A DNA stretch of 64,000 nt from Bacteroidota bacterium (GTDB lineage Bacteria > Bacteroidota > Bacteroidia > Flavobacteriales > Weeksellaceae), in the NCBI GenBank assembly GCA_023458535.1, contig JAEWYW010000023.1:1-64000 (forward strand), given 5' to 3'. This document shows positions 8,313 through 17,036 of this stretch, one piece after another. The position numbers were made by a program, and so were the translations under genes. Position 1 is the first letter of the stretch. Every line of letters starts with the position of its first letter. Below the pieces are notes generated by a model. That model searched no databases and was not told the DNA's origin. It was given only the letters and a program-made list of their open reading frames with translations.

Positions 8313-8654
8313 ATGTATAACGGTATGACGACATTATCACAAGTAATCAACATTTTAGCTAAAGACAGAGGCATCCATCGTGAATATAGAATGAATGAAA
8401 AGGGTGAAATGAAACTTCAGGATTTGGATAAAGTATATGAACCTCATGAACTTACCATTCTTAAATCTTATAGATTCGAGGCCAATACGAGCAGCCCGGA
8501 AGACAATGCAGTTTTATATGTAATAGAAGATACTGCAGGTAATAAGGGAATTATCATTGATGCTTACGGTGCAGACAGCAATTATCCTGGTGACCAGTTC
8601 GATAATTTTTTACGTCAGGTAAAAGTGGAAGACAGAAAAGAATACGATATTTAA
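8313..8654 (+). CDS. Conserved small protein of unknown function
   Basis: A soluble 113-residue protein with the pattern TTLSQVINILAKDRGIHREYRMNEKGEM, LTILKSYRFEA, then AVLYVIED and GIIIDAYG. Proteins of this type recur in Bacteroidota and are often labelled phosphoribosylpyrophosphate synthetase. No PRPP-binding or ribose-phosphate motif is visible and the length is about a third of a true PRPP synthetase, so that label is not supported. An internal ATG at 8325 is an alternative start. It is monocistronic and ends at a symmetric terminator. Confidence 0.7.
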   Translation: MYNGMTTLSQVINILAKDRGIHREYRMNEKGEMKLQDLDKVYEPHELTILKSYRFEANTSSPEDNAVLYVIEDTAGNKGIIIDAYGADSNYPGDQFDNFLRQVKVEDRKEYDI

Positions 8655-8678
8655 TTAACGAATTACTACTATAATTTA

Positions 8679-8713
8679 AATCGGCGAAAATGTACATTTT
8701 CGCCGATTATATT
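8679..8713. terminator. Symmetric hairpin terminator between convergent genes
   Basis: A perfect 30-nt palindrome (8679-8708, arm AATCGGCGAAAATGT) followed by ATATTTTT on the plus strand. It sits between the convergent ends at 8654 and 8715 and can fold in either transcript. Confidence 0.75.
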
Positions 8714-8714
8714 T

Positions 8715-11402
8715 TTACTGACTTTCTTTTTGTTCGTCTTTTTTCTTGAATACCCTTTTCAGGAAACCTTCTTTTTTAGGTTTGCTCTCGCTGGTTTTTT
8801 CTGTAGATTTCGTAACATCCTTCACCGCATCTTTTACATCAGAAACGGTAGACTTCACACCAGTTTTCACATCTTTAGCGGTAGATACCGTATTATCAAC
8901 AGTATTTTTTGCTTTGATTAAATCTCCCACCAGTGTTTTCTTTAGACCTTCCTGTATACCTTTCCAGAACATATTAAAAAATGATTTGGTAGGATCTCTT
9001 TTTACAAAACCTGTATCTACACTTTCTGGAAACTGTGATGATGAAGATTTCACGACCATATTAGCAATTGCAGAAAGAACTTTTTTCTTCTCGCCATCTT
9101 CACGGAGCAAAGAAACTCGTAAATCTTGGTGCTTCATATTGAATTTGCCGCCAATACCATTTTTATTTCCTTTAAAATTGAACAAAAGTTCGCTGATATT
9201 TCCTGTGGCTCTAACTTTAAGATAGGGTTCTATAAACGCATTGATTCTCGTTGCAGGCAGATTCGAAATCGTTCCAGAAATCGTGAAGGCATCATCCATA
9301 CTGGCTGTATTAATACCCCAATTTACCTTCATCGGCGAGGCATTCATAAATGCACAGTTGATGGTGATAGGTATTTGCGTGGGTTTTCCTTTTGTTTTTC
9401 CTGAGTTGAGGTTTTTAATATTCATATTAAAATTGCCAAAGGTTAATTTCCCCGGTCCTTCACTTGTAGGAGTATCTTCTTCATATTCCAATATCGAATT
9501 TCTAACATTCATATTTGCAATAAACATCGGAAACTTAATTTTTCTTAACAGCTCAGAATACATGGGTTTTATGGTAGGATCATCCTTTGGAACTTTACTT
9601 CTGAAGATATTTGCATTTAAATTATTGATGCTTAAATCTGATGCATTGATGTATTGATTAGAAGAAATTAAATCCCAGTCACCCGTCATTGAGATCGATG
9701 ACGCACTCAGATCATACAAATCTTTCTCCGTCGGAATCATTTTGATAAACTGACTTCTGGACACCAGTGGTTTCAAAGAAAATCCTGCGATGGAAAGATT
9801 TTTCTTGTTGACATTCAGTTTTCCTGTTGCAAGTTTATAAAATGGATTGATATTGTACACCAGGGAATTTGCGATTAAACTAAAGTTTTCGGTTTTGAAA
9901 GGAATACCGTGTTTAACTGTTTCTTCATTCAGCTCTATTTTATCTACAGAGATGTTCAGCTGGTTCAAAGCCAAGGGCTTATTGGCTTTCTCATAAACGA
10001 TGTTGGAGTTTTTAATGGAAAGATTTTCTAATTTTACTGGATAGGCGATGTCCTTAAATTCCAGTTTTTTAGCAGCTGCTTTTTGTGTAGGCGCAATAAT
10101 TCTTCCATTGGCCTGATCAACAAGAAGTCTTTTAGCATCTAATTTGAGTTTATTGTTTTCAAAACCCCAATCGTTCACTAAAAAATTAATGTTTTTTACA
10201 TTCGCTGCAATGGCAGTTTTGCCTGCATTATGAGAAGTCGGTTGTATGGAAATGTATCTGAGGTCTGCCGATTTACTGTTAGCCGCCGCCGCCGCAACTT
10301 TTATATTTTCTGTTTCTGAAATATAGTTGATTTTTGTTCCATCAATTTTGAATTTCTCATATTTAAATGGAATATTCCCCTTTGCCGTTTCGTCGTCCAT
10401 TGCAATTTTAGAAATATTCATGTTGAGTTTTTCCACATTGAATAACCGCGATCCATTAGGTTTTAAGATTTCAATATTCCCATTTTTTAAAGAAACATCA
10501 TCCAAGTTCACTATATATTTAAAACTCTTGGTCTTCTCTTGAGGGCGCACCTGCGAGGTGTGCATCTTCAAATTAGGCTGCGTGAATTCCACTTGAGACA
10601 ACACCAATTTCTTTTTAGACAAATCAATGTCTTTAAATTTCATCTCGTGTGCATAAAAATCAAATAAGTTTCTTTTTTTAGGATAGAATTTCTTGAACTG
10701 AGTGTAAGTGAGCAACGGAATTAACCTGTAATTGAGAATGCTCATCAATCCATCTTTTGTGGATATCTTATCGGCAGTCATTGCATAAATATTATCCGGA
10801 CGGAAATAAACCTTCTCTGCATTGATGTGATGTTTTTTGAAAACAAAAGGAATGGGATTGTCCGAATTGGCAGCCTCGTTTTCAATTTCTTCAACATCTA
10901 AATTCAGGTTTTTTACAGAAACAAATTTCCTGGATACATCTTTATAAATATCGATATTTCCATCCTTTATTTTCAGGTAATCTAAATTGATATCGGTCTG
11001 TTTTTTTTGTCCGTTCTTCTTACGGTCTGCAAGGATTATATTAAGATTGGGTCTTATTAAATCAACTCCCGAAGTGGTTATTTCTTTATTGAAAACGGCA
11101 TCAACAATTCCAAATCTGTTCACTTTCAGCGTGTCTATGGTTCCCTGCAAACCAAGTTTCTGTCTGTTGTCTGGATTTTTGCTGTTGACGGTAATTCCAG
11201 AAGCGAAGATATTTCCCGTTCCCAAATCAACATCTAGGGTTTTATAGCTTATTTTATAATCTGAATTATTTCTGACATAGTCTGGAAGTTTGTATTTCAA
11301 CCAGAGATTTAAGCCAAAATTGGCAATAAGAATGACAAATGCGAGAACTCCTAAAATAATGAGTCCTCTTTTCAAAAATTTATTTTTTTTCATTGTATTC
11401 AA
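8715..11402 (-). CDS. AsmA/TamB-like (DUF748-type) envelope protein
   Basis: An 895-residue protein with an N-terminal membrane anchor (about residues 10-34, FLKRGLIILGVLAFVILIANFG) and a very long repetitive beta-rich region. In it, blocks of the type L...NLSIKNSNIVYEK and NISKI recur at least four times. This is the pattern of AsmA-like proteins, now viewed as bridges for lipid transport between the envelope membranes. That role is inferred from the family. The last 80 residues change character: a helical stretch rich in VK/DVK/TV repeats and ending in KKEGFLKRVFKKKDEQ, strongly basic. Two start codons are possible, 11402 and 11393; the second gives MKKNKFLK. A consensus promoter lies just upstream. 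Confidence 0.7.
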   Translation of the reverse strand: MNTMKKNKFLKRGLIILGVLAFVILIANFGLNLWLKYKLPDYVRNNSDYKISYKTLDVDLGTGNIFASGITVNSKNPDNRQKLGLQGTIDTLKVNRFGIVDAVFNKEITTSGVDLIRPNLNIILADRKKNGQKKQTDINLDYLKIKDGNIDIYKDVSRKFVSVKNLNLDVEEIENEAANSDNPIPFVFKKHHINAEKVYFRPDNIYAMTADKISTKDGLMSILNYRLIPLLTYTQFKKFYPKKRNLFDFYAHEMKFKDIDLSKKKLVLSQVEFTQPNLKMHTSQVRPQEKTKSFKYIVNLDDVSLKNGNIEILKPNGSRLFNVEKLNMNISKIAMDDETAKGNIPFKYEKFKIDGTKINYISETENIKVAAAAANSKSADLRYISIQPTSHNAGKTAIAANVKNINFLVNDWGFENNKLKLDAKRLLVDQANGRIIAPTQKAAAKKLEFKDIAYPVKLENLSIKNSNIVYEKANKPLALNQLNISVDKIELNEETVKHGIPFKTENFSLIANSLVYNINPFYKLATGKLNVNKKNLSIAGFSLKPLVSRSQFIKMIPTEKDLYDLSASSISMTGDWDLISSNQYINASDLSINNLNANIFRSKVPKDDPTIKPMYSELLRKIKFPMFIANMNVRNSILEYEEDTPTSEGPGKLTFGNFNMNIKNLNSGKTKGKPTQIPITINCAFMNASPMKVNWGINTASMDDAFTISGTISNLPATRINAFIEPYLKVRATGNISELLFNFKGNKNGIGGKFNMKHQDLRVSLLREDGEKKKVLSAIANMVVKSSSSQFPESVDTGFVKRDPTKSFFNMFWKGIQEGLKKTLVGDLIKAKNTVDNTVSTAKDVKTGVKSTVSDVKDAVKDVTKSTEKTSESKPKKEGFLKRVFKKKDEQKESQ

Positions 11403-11411
11403 TATTTATAG

Positions 11412-11444
11412 CAAAGCTAAAGCAGTGTAAAAGTGCATAACAAA
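11412..11444 (-). promoter_or_regulatory. Promoter for the AsmA-like gene
   Basis: Leftward TTTG (11441-11444), 21 nt, TAGCTTTG (11412-11419). It lies in the gap after the DUF2797 gene, so the AsmA-like gene can be transcribed independently. The predicted leader is 6-15 nt depending on which ATG is used. Confidence 0.55.
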
Positions 11445-12236
11445 TTATGTTCCCATCTCAATTACATAGCCTTCATGCCCTCTAACATTCATAAAGTTGC
11501 CGCCTTCAAAACACAGATATTGTCCTTTAATTCCTGAAAGAACACCCTTGAATTCTGGTCGTTTATCTAATGTAAATGCCGTAATTTTTGATGGAGCTTC
11601 GTAAGGGTAATCCAATTTTACAATATCTTCGTTTCCATTAAAAAATCTCTCAAAATCTGCAGGGAAATATTCAGCAACTTTATTTCTGAAATCTCTAAGA
11701 TCGAGATCATCTTCATATTCGTCCTGTAGCATTTTTTTATAATTGGTCTTGTCTGCTAAATGTTCTTTAAGCGCCACTTCAATCATTCCTGCTTCGTATC
11801 GGTTCTCTGTTTTAGCGATGGGTAGAGCGAATGTTGCACCTTGATCGATCCAACGTGTAGGAATTTGTGCTTCTCTCGTCACTCCCACTTTTACGTCACC
11901 TGTATACGCCAAATAAACAATGTGCGGAACCAGCTGTATTTCTTTTTCAATTTCCAAATCTCTCTCCGCTACTCCCAAATGCGCAGTGGAAAGCTCGGGA
12001 CGAATAATGGTATCACTGGCGTATGGACTCTCAAAAAAACAAGACTTACAAAATCCCATCCTGTAAATGGGTCTTTCCAAACCACAGTTCACGCACTCGA
12101 AACCTGTATGCTTTATAGAAAGTTCTTTACCAATAAGTTGATTCATATTTATTAAATCTCCCGAAAGATTAAGATAGTATTGAATTGGTTCACCAATCTG
12201 TGAAATCATTTTAAATATCTGACCTGTAAAAAGCAT
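11445..12236 (-). CDS. DUF2797 domain-containing protein
   Basis: A 263-residue protein with the DUF2797 signature. A zinc-ribbon-like pair C48-x2-C51 and C63-x2-C66 (FECVNCG ... GFCKSCF) is followed by IRPELSTAHLG and a segment VYLAYTGDVKVGVTR ... TRWIDQGA that resembles the core of a GIY-YIG-type fold. The molecular function is not established. The start is at the first ATG because family members begin with a similar xFxGQxxKM stretch before NMNQLIGKE. It is divergent from the epimerase gene, with an 84-nt shared upstream region. Confidence 0.85.
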   Translation of the reverse strand: MLFTGQIFKMISQIGEPIQYYLNLSGDLINMNQLIGKELSIKHTGFECVNCGLERPIYRMGFCKSCFFESPYASDTIIRPELSTAHLGVAERDLEIEKEIQLVPHIVYLAYTGDVKVGVTREAQIPTRWIDQGATFALPIAKTENRYEAGMIEVALKEHLADKTNYKKMLQDEYEDDLDLRDFRNKVAEYFPADFERFFNGNEDIVKLDYPYEAPSKITAFTLDKRPEFKGVLSGIKGQYLCFEGGNFMNVRGHEGYVIEMGT

Positions 12237-12293
12237 TTTATTATTCGAATTTTAAGTAAAAATAATGATTATAAAATTCATAAAACAAATTAA

Positions 12294-12301
12294 TATCTTT
12301 G
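12294..12301 (+). promoter_or_regulatory. -7 promoter box of the epimerase gene
   Basis: TATCTTTG matches TAnnTTTG and ends 19 nt before the ATG at 12321. No convincing -33 TTTG is seen at the right distance. Confidence 0.45.
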
Positions 12302-12320
12302 CTTTCATAAAAAAATACGA

Positions 12321-13349
12321 ATGAATTACCTTATTACAGGAGGAAGTGGCTTTATTGGTTCTCACCTTGTAGAAAACCTGCTCAACTTGGGACATTCTGT
12401 CATAAACATTGACAATTTTGATGATTTCTACGATTATAAAATAAAAATAAAGAACACACTCGAATCCATAGGTCATTCTACCGATTTTGATTTTACAGAT
12501 AAGGAAAATGATATTCTAAAACTTATTGAACAGGTTGCAAGTGAGCATTATCAATTGTATTATGCCGATATTAGAAATCGTGAGAGCTTGCAGAATATTT
12601 TTAAAGAAAATAAAATTGATACGGTTATCCATATTGCTGCCCTCGCTGGAGTTCGCCCATCTATCGAAAAACCACTGGAATACGAAGAAGTAAATGTAAG
12701 AGGAAGTATGAATGTATGGGAAATTTGTAAGGAATTCAATATTAAAAAATGTATTTCTGCTTCATCATCAAGTGTGTATGGAAATAATGACAAAATACCG
12801 TTTGCAGAAACAGATTTTGTTGACGAACCTATTTCACCATATGCAGCCACCAAAAAATGCACTGAGATCCTTGGACATGTTTATCATAGTTTATATAACA
12901 TTGATATGATTTTTCTAAGGTTCTTCACAGTGTACGGACCCCGACAAAGACCTGATTTGGCGATTCATAAATTTACAAAAATGATTTCCAACAGCGAGCC
13001 CATTCCTTTTTACGGAGACGGTTCTACTGCGAGAGACTATACTTTTATTGCAGATATTACAGATGGTATTCTAAAAGCTGTTCGTTATATCGAAAATAAT
13101 ACTAATATATATGAGATTATTAATTTAGGCGAAAACGAAATCATTACCCTTAATGAAATGGTGGAAACTTTGGAAAACCAACTCGGTAAAAAAGCAATCA
13201 AAAACAATCTGCCGATGCAAGCCGGTGATGTCCGAAAAACCAATGCCGATATTACCAAAGCTGTGACACTTATTGGCTATAAACCTGCCACTTCCTTCCA
13301 AAATGGCATAAAAATTTTTGTGGAATGGTTTTTGAGAAATCGAGAATAA
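12321..13349 (+). CDS. NAD-dependent epimerase, UDP-glucuronate 4-epimerase type
   Basis: An extended short-chain dehydrogenase/reductase of 342 residues. The NAD motif GGSGFIG is at residues 7-13 and the catalytic Y174-x3-K178 (YAATK) follows SASSSSVYG. FFTVYGPRQRPDLAIHKF (from about residue 201) and FYGDGSTARDYTFI are the substrate-side signatures seen in UDP-glucuronate 4-epimerases, which make UDP-galacturonate for capsule or LPS. UDP-glucose 4-epimerase or a dehydratase is possible but less likely. No glycosyltransferases are nearby, so the enzyme probably supplies a pathway encoded elsewhere. It is a single-gene unit with its own promoter. Confidence 0.85.
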   Translation: MNYLITGGSGFIGSHLVENLLNLGHSVINIDNFDDFYDYKIKIKNTLESIGHSTDFDFTDKENDILKLIEQVASEHYQLYYADIRNRESLQNIFKENKIDTVIHIAALAGVRPSIEKPLEYEEVNVRGSMNVWEICKEFNIKKCISASSSSVYGNNDKIPFAETDFVDEPISPYAATKKCTEILGHVYHSLYNIDMIFLRFFTVYGPRQRPDLAIHKFTKMISNSEPIPFYGDGSTARDYTFIADITDGILKAVRYIENNTNIYEIINLGENEIITLNEMVETLENQLGKKAIKNNLPMQAGDVRKTNADITKAVTLIGYKPATSFQNGIKIFVEWFLRNRE

Positions 13350-13469
13350 ATATTGCAGAAACATTCTCTTTACCATATGTTCCAAAAGAATGACTGCAAT
13401 ATAGATTAAATAATATTTAAAAATATTGAAAATCAGTGATAAAATAATTTTATTTGTCACCTAAATTTA

Positions 13470-13477
13470 TACTTTTG
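13470..13477 (+). promoter_or_regulatory. -7 promoter box of the DUF2795 gene
   Basis: TACTTTTG fits TAnnTTTG and ends 16 nt before the ATG at 13494. A TTTG at 13453-13456 is only 13 nt away, shorter than usual, so the -33 element is uncertain. Confidence 0.5.
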
Positions 13478-13493
13478 CAAAAAAATTAACTAT

Positions 13494-13715
13494 ATGTATT
13501 GGACATTAGAATTAGCTTCTTATTTAAGTGATGCACCTTGGCCAATGACGAAGGCTGAGCTTATCGACTACGCAATCCGAACTGGTGCACCTATGGAAGT
13601 GGTAGAAAACCTACAGGCTATAGAAGACGAGGGAGAAATCTACGAATCTATTGAAGAGGTTTGGAGCGATTATCCAACAGACGAAGATTTCCTTTGGAAC
13701 GAAGACGAATATTAA
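13494..13715 (+). CDS. DUF2795 domain-containing small acidic protein
   Basis: A 73-residue, strongly acidic protein with WTLELASYLSDAPWPMTKAELIDYA and GAPMEVVENLQAIEDEGE, the DUF2795 pattern. The C-terminal third (YESIEEVWSDYPTDEDFLWNEDEY) is almost entirely acidic and aromatic. The function is unknown; the fold is thought to be a small helical domain. It sits directly upstream of secA but has its own terminator, so shared transcription with secA would need readthrough. Confidence 0.85.
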   Translation: MYWTLELASYLSDAPWPMTKAELIDYAIRTGAPMEVVENLQAIEDEGEIYESIEEVWSDYPTDEDFLWNEDEY

Positions 13716-13719
13716 TAGA

Positions 13720-13760
13720 GATTGGCTGATGGCTTCTTGCAATTAGCCAATCGTTTTTTT
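13720..13760 (+). terminator. Terminator after the DUF2795 gene
   Basis: Stem GATTGGCTGAT (13720-13730) with ATTAGCCAATC (13742-13752), 11 bp with one G-U pair, followed by CG and seven T. Confidence 0.85.
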
Positions 13761-13809
13761 AACCATAAAATAAGCAGTGAGCCAAAAGCCCATTGCTAAA
13801 AGCAACATA

Positions 13810-16800
13810 ATGAGTTTTTTAAATAAAATTCTTAAAGGTTTCTTAGGCGACAAAAATGCCAATGACCTGAAGGAAGTAAAAAAAGTAGTAACGAAAATAA
13901 AAGCTGTGGAGCCAAATATACAACAGCTTTCTGATGACGGTTTAAGAGAAAAAACAGCTGAATTTAAAGAAAAAATTAAAGCAGCCACAACCAAGTTCAC
14001 TGAACAGATCGAAAAACTAAAAGAGCAACTGAATACTTCAACGAATGTTGATGAAAAAGAAGCCATTTTTCAGCAGATAGAAACAATTAAAAAAGATTCT
14101 TACGAGGTTGAAGAAAAAGTTCTCAACGAAATACTTCCTGAAGCATTTTCATTGATTAAAGAAACATCCAGAAGATGGGCTCAAAACGGAGAAATCCGTG
14201 TGAAAGCTACTGAAATGGATAAATTGTTGGCTTCCACTAAAGATTTTGTGACCATAGAAGGTGACACTGCCGTTTGGAAAAACCAGTGGGACGCAGCAGG
14301 AACTCCCGTTCTTTGGGATATGGTGCACTACGACACTCAGTTTGTAGGTGGGGTTGTTCTTCACTCCGGTAAAATTGCGGAGATGGCTACAGGTGAAGGT
14401 AAAACATTAGTGGGAACACTTCCTATTTATCTGAATGCGCTTCCTGCAAGAGGAGTTCACGTAGTTACAGTTAACGACTATCTTGCAAAGAGGGACTCCG
14501 CTTGGATGGGACCTCTATATCAATTCCATGGTTTAACCATTGATTGTATTGACAATCACCAACCCAATTCCGATAACAGAAGAAAAGCTTACCAGTGCGA
14601 TATCACTTACGGAACCAATAATGAATTCGGTTTCGATTATTTGAGAGATAACATGGTAACTTCTCCTCAAGAGTTAGTGCAGAGAGATTTGAACTTTGCC
14701 ATCGTGGATGAGGTGGATTCTGTATTAGTAGACGACGCAAGAACACCTCTAATTATTTCCGGACCTGTTCCTCAAGGTGACAGACAGGAATTCGACATTT
14801 TAAAACCTTCGGTGGACAGAATTGTTGAAGTTCAGAGAAAGACCATTACTCAAATTTTTAACGAAGCTAAAAAACTAATCGCTGCGGGAAATACCAAAGA
14901 TGGCGGTTTCAAATTGCTTCAGGCATACAGAGGTCTTCCAAAAAATAGACAGCTTATTAAATTTTTGTCTGAAAGTGGAAACCGTGCATTATTGCAGAAA
15001 GTTGAAGGCCAGTACATGGCAGACAACAACCGTAATATGCCTATCGTAGATCAAGATTTATATTTTGTGATCGACGAGAAAAACAATCAGGTAGATTTAA
15101 CAGATAAAGGTGTAGAATACATGTCTCAAGGTAATGAAGATTCTAACTTCTTCATCCTTCAGGATATTGGAACCGAAATCGCAGAATTAGAGGCTAAAAA
15201 CCTTCCAAAAGAGGAGGAATTTGCTGAAAAAGAAAGACTTTTTGCTGATTTTGCAGAAAAATCTGAGCGAGTACACACCATGAGCCAATTACTGAAAGCA
15301 TATACATTATTTGAAAAAGATGATGAGTATGTTGTGATGGATGGCGAAGTGAAAATTGTAGATGAGCAAACGGGTCGTATTATGGACGGACGCCGTTATT
15401 CAGACGGACTTCACCAGGCGATCGAAGCGAAAGAAAATGTTAAGATTGAAGCTGCAACACAAACTTTTGCAACCATTACCTTACAGAACTATTTCCGTAT
15501 GTATAACAAACTTGCGGGGATGACAGGTACTGCGGAAACAGAAGCGGGTGAACTATGGCAGATTTACAAATTGGATGTGGTGGTTATCCCTACCAACAGA
15601 CCTATCCAAAGAAATGACAAACAAGATTTGGTGTATAAAACCAATAGAGAAAAATACAATGCTGTAATTGAAGAAATTGAAAATCTTACCTCAGCGGGAA
15701 GACCAGTTCTTGTAGGGACAACATCTGTAGAAATTTCTCAGTTGCTTTCTAAAGCCTTACAACTCAGAAAAATTCCTCACCAGGTATTGAATGCTAAACT
15801 TCACAAAAAAGAAGCAGAAATTGTTGCAGGTGCAGGTGCTCCGGGAGTAGTAACCATCGCAACAAACATGGCAGGTCGTGGTACCGATATTAAGCTTAAA
15901 CCAGAAGTGAAAGACGCTGGAGGTTTAGCAATTATTGGGACGGAGAGACATGATTCCAGACGTGTAGACAGACAGTTGAGAGGTCGTGCTGGTCGTCAGG
16001 GAGATCCTGGTTCTTCTCAGTTCTATGTTTCTTTGGAGGATAATTTGATGCGTTTGTTCGGTTCTGAGAGAATTGCGAAAATGATGGACAGAATGGGTCA
16101 TAAGGAGGGTGAAGTTATTCAGCATTCCATGATTTCTAAATCTATCGAAAGAGCGCAGAAAAAAGTAGAAGAAAACAACTTCGGTATCCGAAAAAGATTA
16201 TTGGAGTATGATGATGTTATGAACAAACAACGTGATGTTATCTATAAAAGAAGAAAGAATGCCCTTTTTGGAGATCATTTGAAGTATGATATTACCAACA
16301 TGATTTTCGACGTTTCTAATGCTATTGCAGCTCAAGGAAAAGCAGAAGGTAATTTTAAAAACTTTGAATTTGAGGTTATTAAAAACTTCACTATGGAATC
16401 TCCAGTTTCTGAAAGTGATTTTAAAAACAAATCAGTTCAGGAGCTTACAAATATTCTTTTCAAAGCTGCAGAGGAAGATTACAACATGAAGCTGAATTTA
16501 CTGAAAGAAAAATCTTTCCCTATTATTGAGAACGTATATTTGAACCAAGGTTCAATGTTTAAGATGATACAAGTTCCTTTTACAGATGGTAATAAAACAT
16601 TAACTATTGTTACTGATTTAAAAGAGGCGTACGATACCAAATGCGATAGTTTAATCACTGATTTTGAAAAGAATATCACTTTATCAATCATCGATGAAAA
16701 CTGGAAAACACACCTTCGTGAAATGGATGATTTAAGAAGATCGTCTCAGGGTGCAGTTTACGAGCAGAAAGATCCATTGGTAATCTATAAGCAGGAATCT

Positions 16801-16881
16801 TTCCATTTATTTACAGAAATGGTTGAGAAAATGAACAAAGAAATTGTTTCATTCTTATACAGAGGAGAAATCCCAGCATAG
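13810..16881 (+). CDS. secA: Preprotein translocase ATPase SecA
   Basis: The motor of Sec-dependent export. The start is set at the ATG at 13810 (MSFLNKILKGFLGDK, the usual SecA N-terminus), not the in-frame GTG at 13777, giving 1023 residues. Walker A ATGEGKT is at 193-199 and Walker B DEVD at 300-303; TGTAETEAGEL, ATNMAGRGTDIKL and RQLRGRAGRQGDPG of the second nucleotide-binding fold follow. Relative to E. coli SecA (901 residues) there are lineage-type insertions, including a charged helix at about 60-105. The C-terminus ends in SFLYRGEIPA with no cysteine-rich SecB/zinc-binding tail, as is usual in Bacteroidota. No TAnnTTTG box was found between the preceding terminator and the start. Confidence 0.97.
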   Translation: MSFLNKILKGFLGDKNANDLKEVKKVVTKIKAVEPNIQQLSDDGLREKTAEFKEKIKAATTKFTEQIEKLKEQLNTSTNVDEKEAIFQQIETIKKDSYEVEEKVLNEILPEAFSLIKETSRRWAQNGEIRVKATEMDKLLASTKDFVTIEGDTAVWKNQWDAAGTPVLWDMVHYDTQFVGGVVLHSGKIAEMATGEGKTLVGTLPIYLNALPARGVHVVTVNDYLAKRDSAWMGPLYQFHGLTIDCIDNHQPNSDNRRKAYQCDITYGTNNEFGFDYLRDNMVTSPQELVQRDLNFAIVDEVDSVLVDDARTPLIISGPVPQGDRQEFDILKPSVDRIVEVQRKTITQIFNEAKKLIAAGNTKDGGFKLLQAYRGLPKNRQLIKFLSESGNRALLQKVEGQYMADNNRNMPIVDQDLYFVIDEKNNQVDLTDKGVEYMSQGNEDSNFFILQDIGTEIAELEAKNLPKEEEFAEKERLFADFAEKSERVHTMSQLLKAYTLFEKDDEYVVMDGEVKIVDEQTGRIMDGRRYSDGLHQAIEAKENVKIEAATQTFATITLQNYFRMYNKLAGMTGTAETEAGELWQIYKLDVVVIPTNRPIQRNDKQDLVYKTNREKYNAVIEEIENLTSAGRPVLVGTTSVEISQLLSKALQLRKIPHQVLNAKLHKKEAEIVAGAGAPGVVTIATNMAGRGTDIKLKPEVKDAGGLAIIGTERHDSRRVDRQLRGRAGRQGDPGSSQFYVSLEDNLMRLFGSERIAKMMDRMGHKEGEVIQHSMISKSIERAQKKVEENNFGIRKRLLEYDDVMNKQRDVIYKRRKNALFGDHLKYDITNMIFDVSNAIAAQGKAEGNFKNFEFEVIKNFTMESPVSESDFKNKSVQELTNILFKAAEEDYNMKLNLLKEKSFPIIENVYLNQGSMFKMIQVPFTDGNKTLTIVTDLKEAYDTKCDSLITDFEKNITLSIIDENWKTHLREMDDLRRSSQGAVYEQKDPLVIYKQESFHLFTEMVEKMNKEIVSFLYRGEIPA

Positions 16882-16901
16882 AATCAAACCATATCTATAA
16901 T

Positions 16902-16931
16902 AAAAGCTTCCAAGATTTTGGGAGCTTTTTT
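16902..16931 (+). terminator. Terminator after secA
   Basis: AAAGCTTCC and GGGAGCTTT form a 9-bp stem with one G-U pair around an 8-nt loop, ending in six T, 22 nt after the secA stop. Confidence 0.8.
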
Positions 16932-17036
16932 GGTGAAGATGATTGAAGCAAAACTTCATATTTTATGTTAAATAAAAACTTCATCATTTTAGTTGCAAAC
17001 TTTTTGCTATTTTTAGAAAATCTATAAATACCCAAA

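Noticed and set aside
8313..8654. Phosphoribosylpyrophosphate synthetase, a label often attached to proteins of this type
   Set aside because: At 113 residues, with no PRPP-loop or ATP-site motif, it cannot be a normal PRPP synthetase.
8746..9657. Several plus-strand open frames of 90-160 codons opposite the AsmA-like gene
   Set aside because: They lie wholly antisense to a long, motif-bearing gene, overlap each other in different frames and show no recognised domain or start context. They are shadows of its codon usage.
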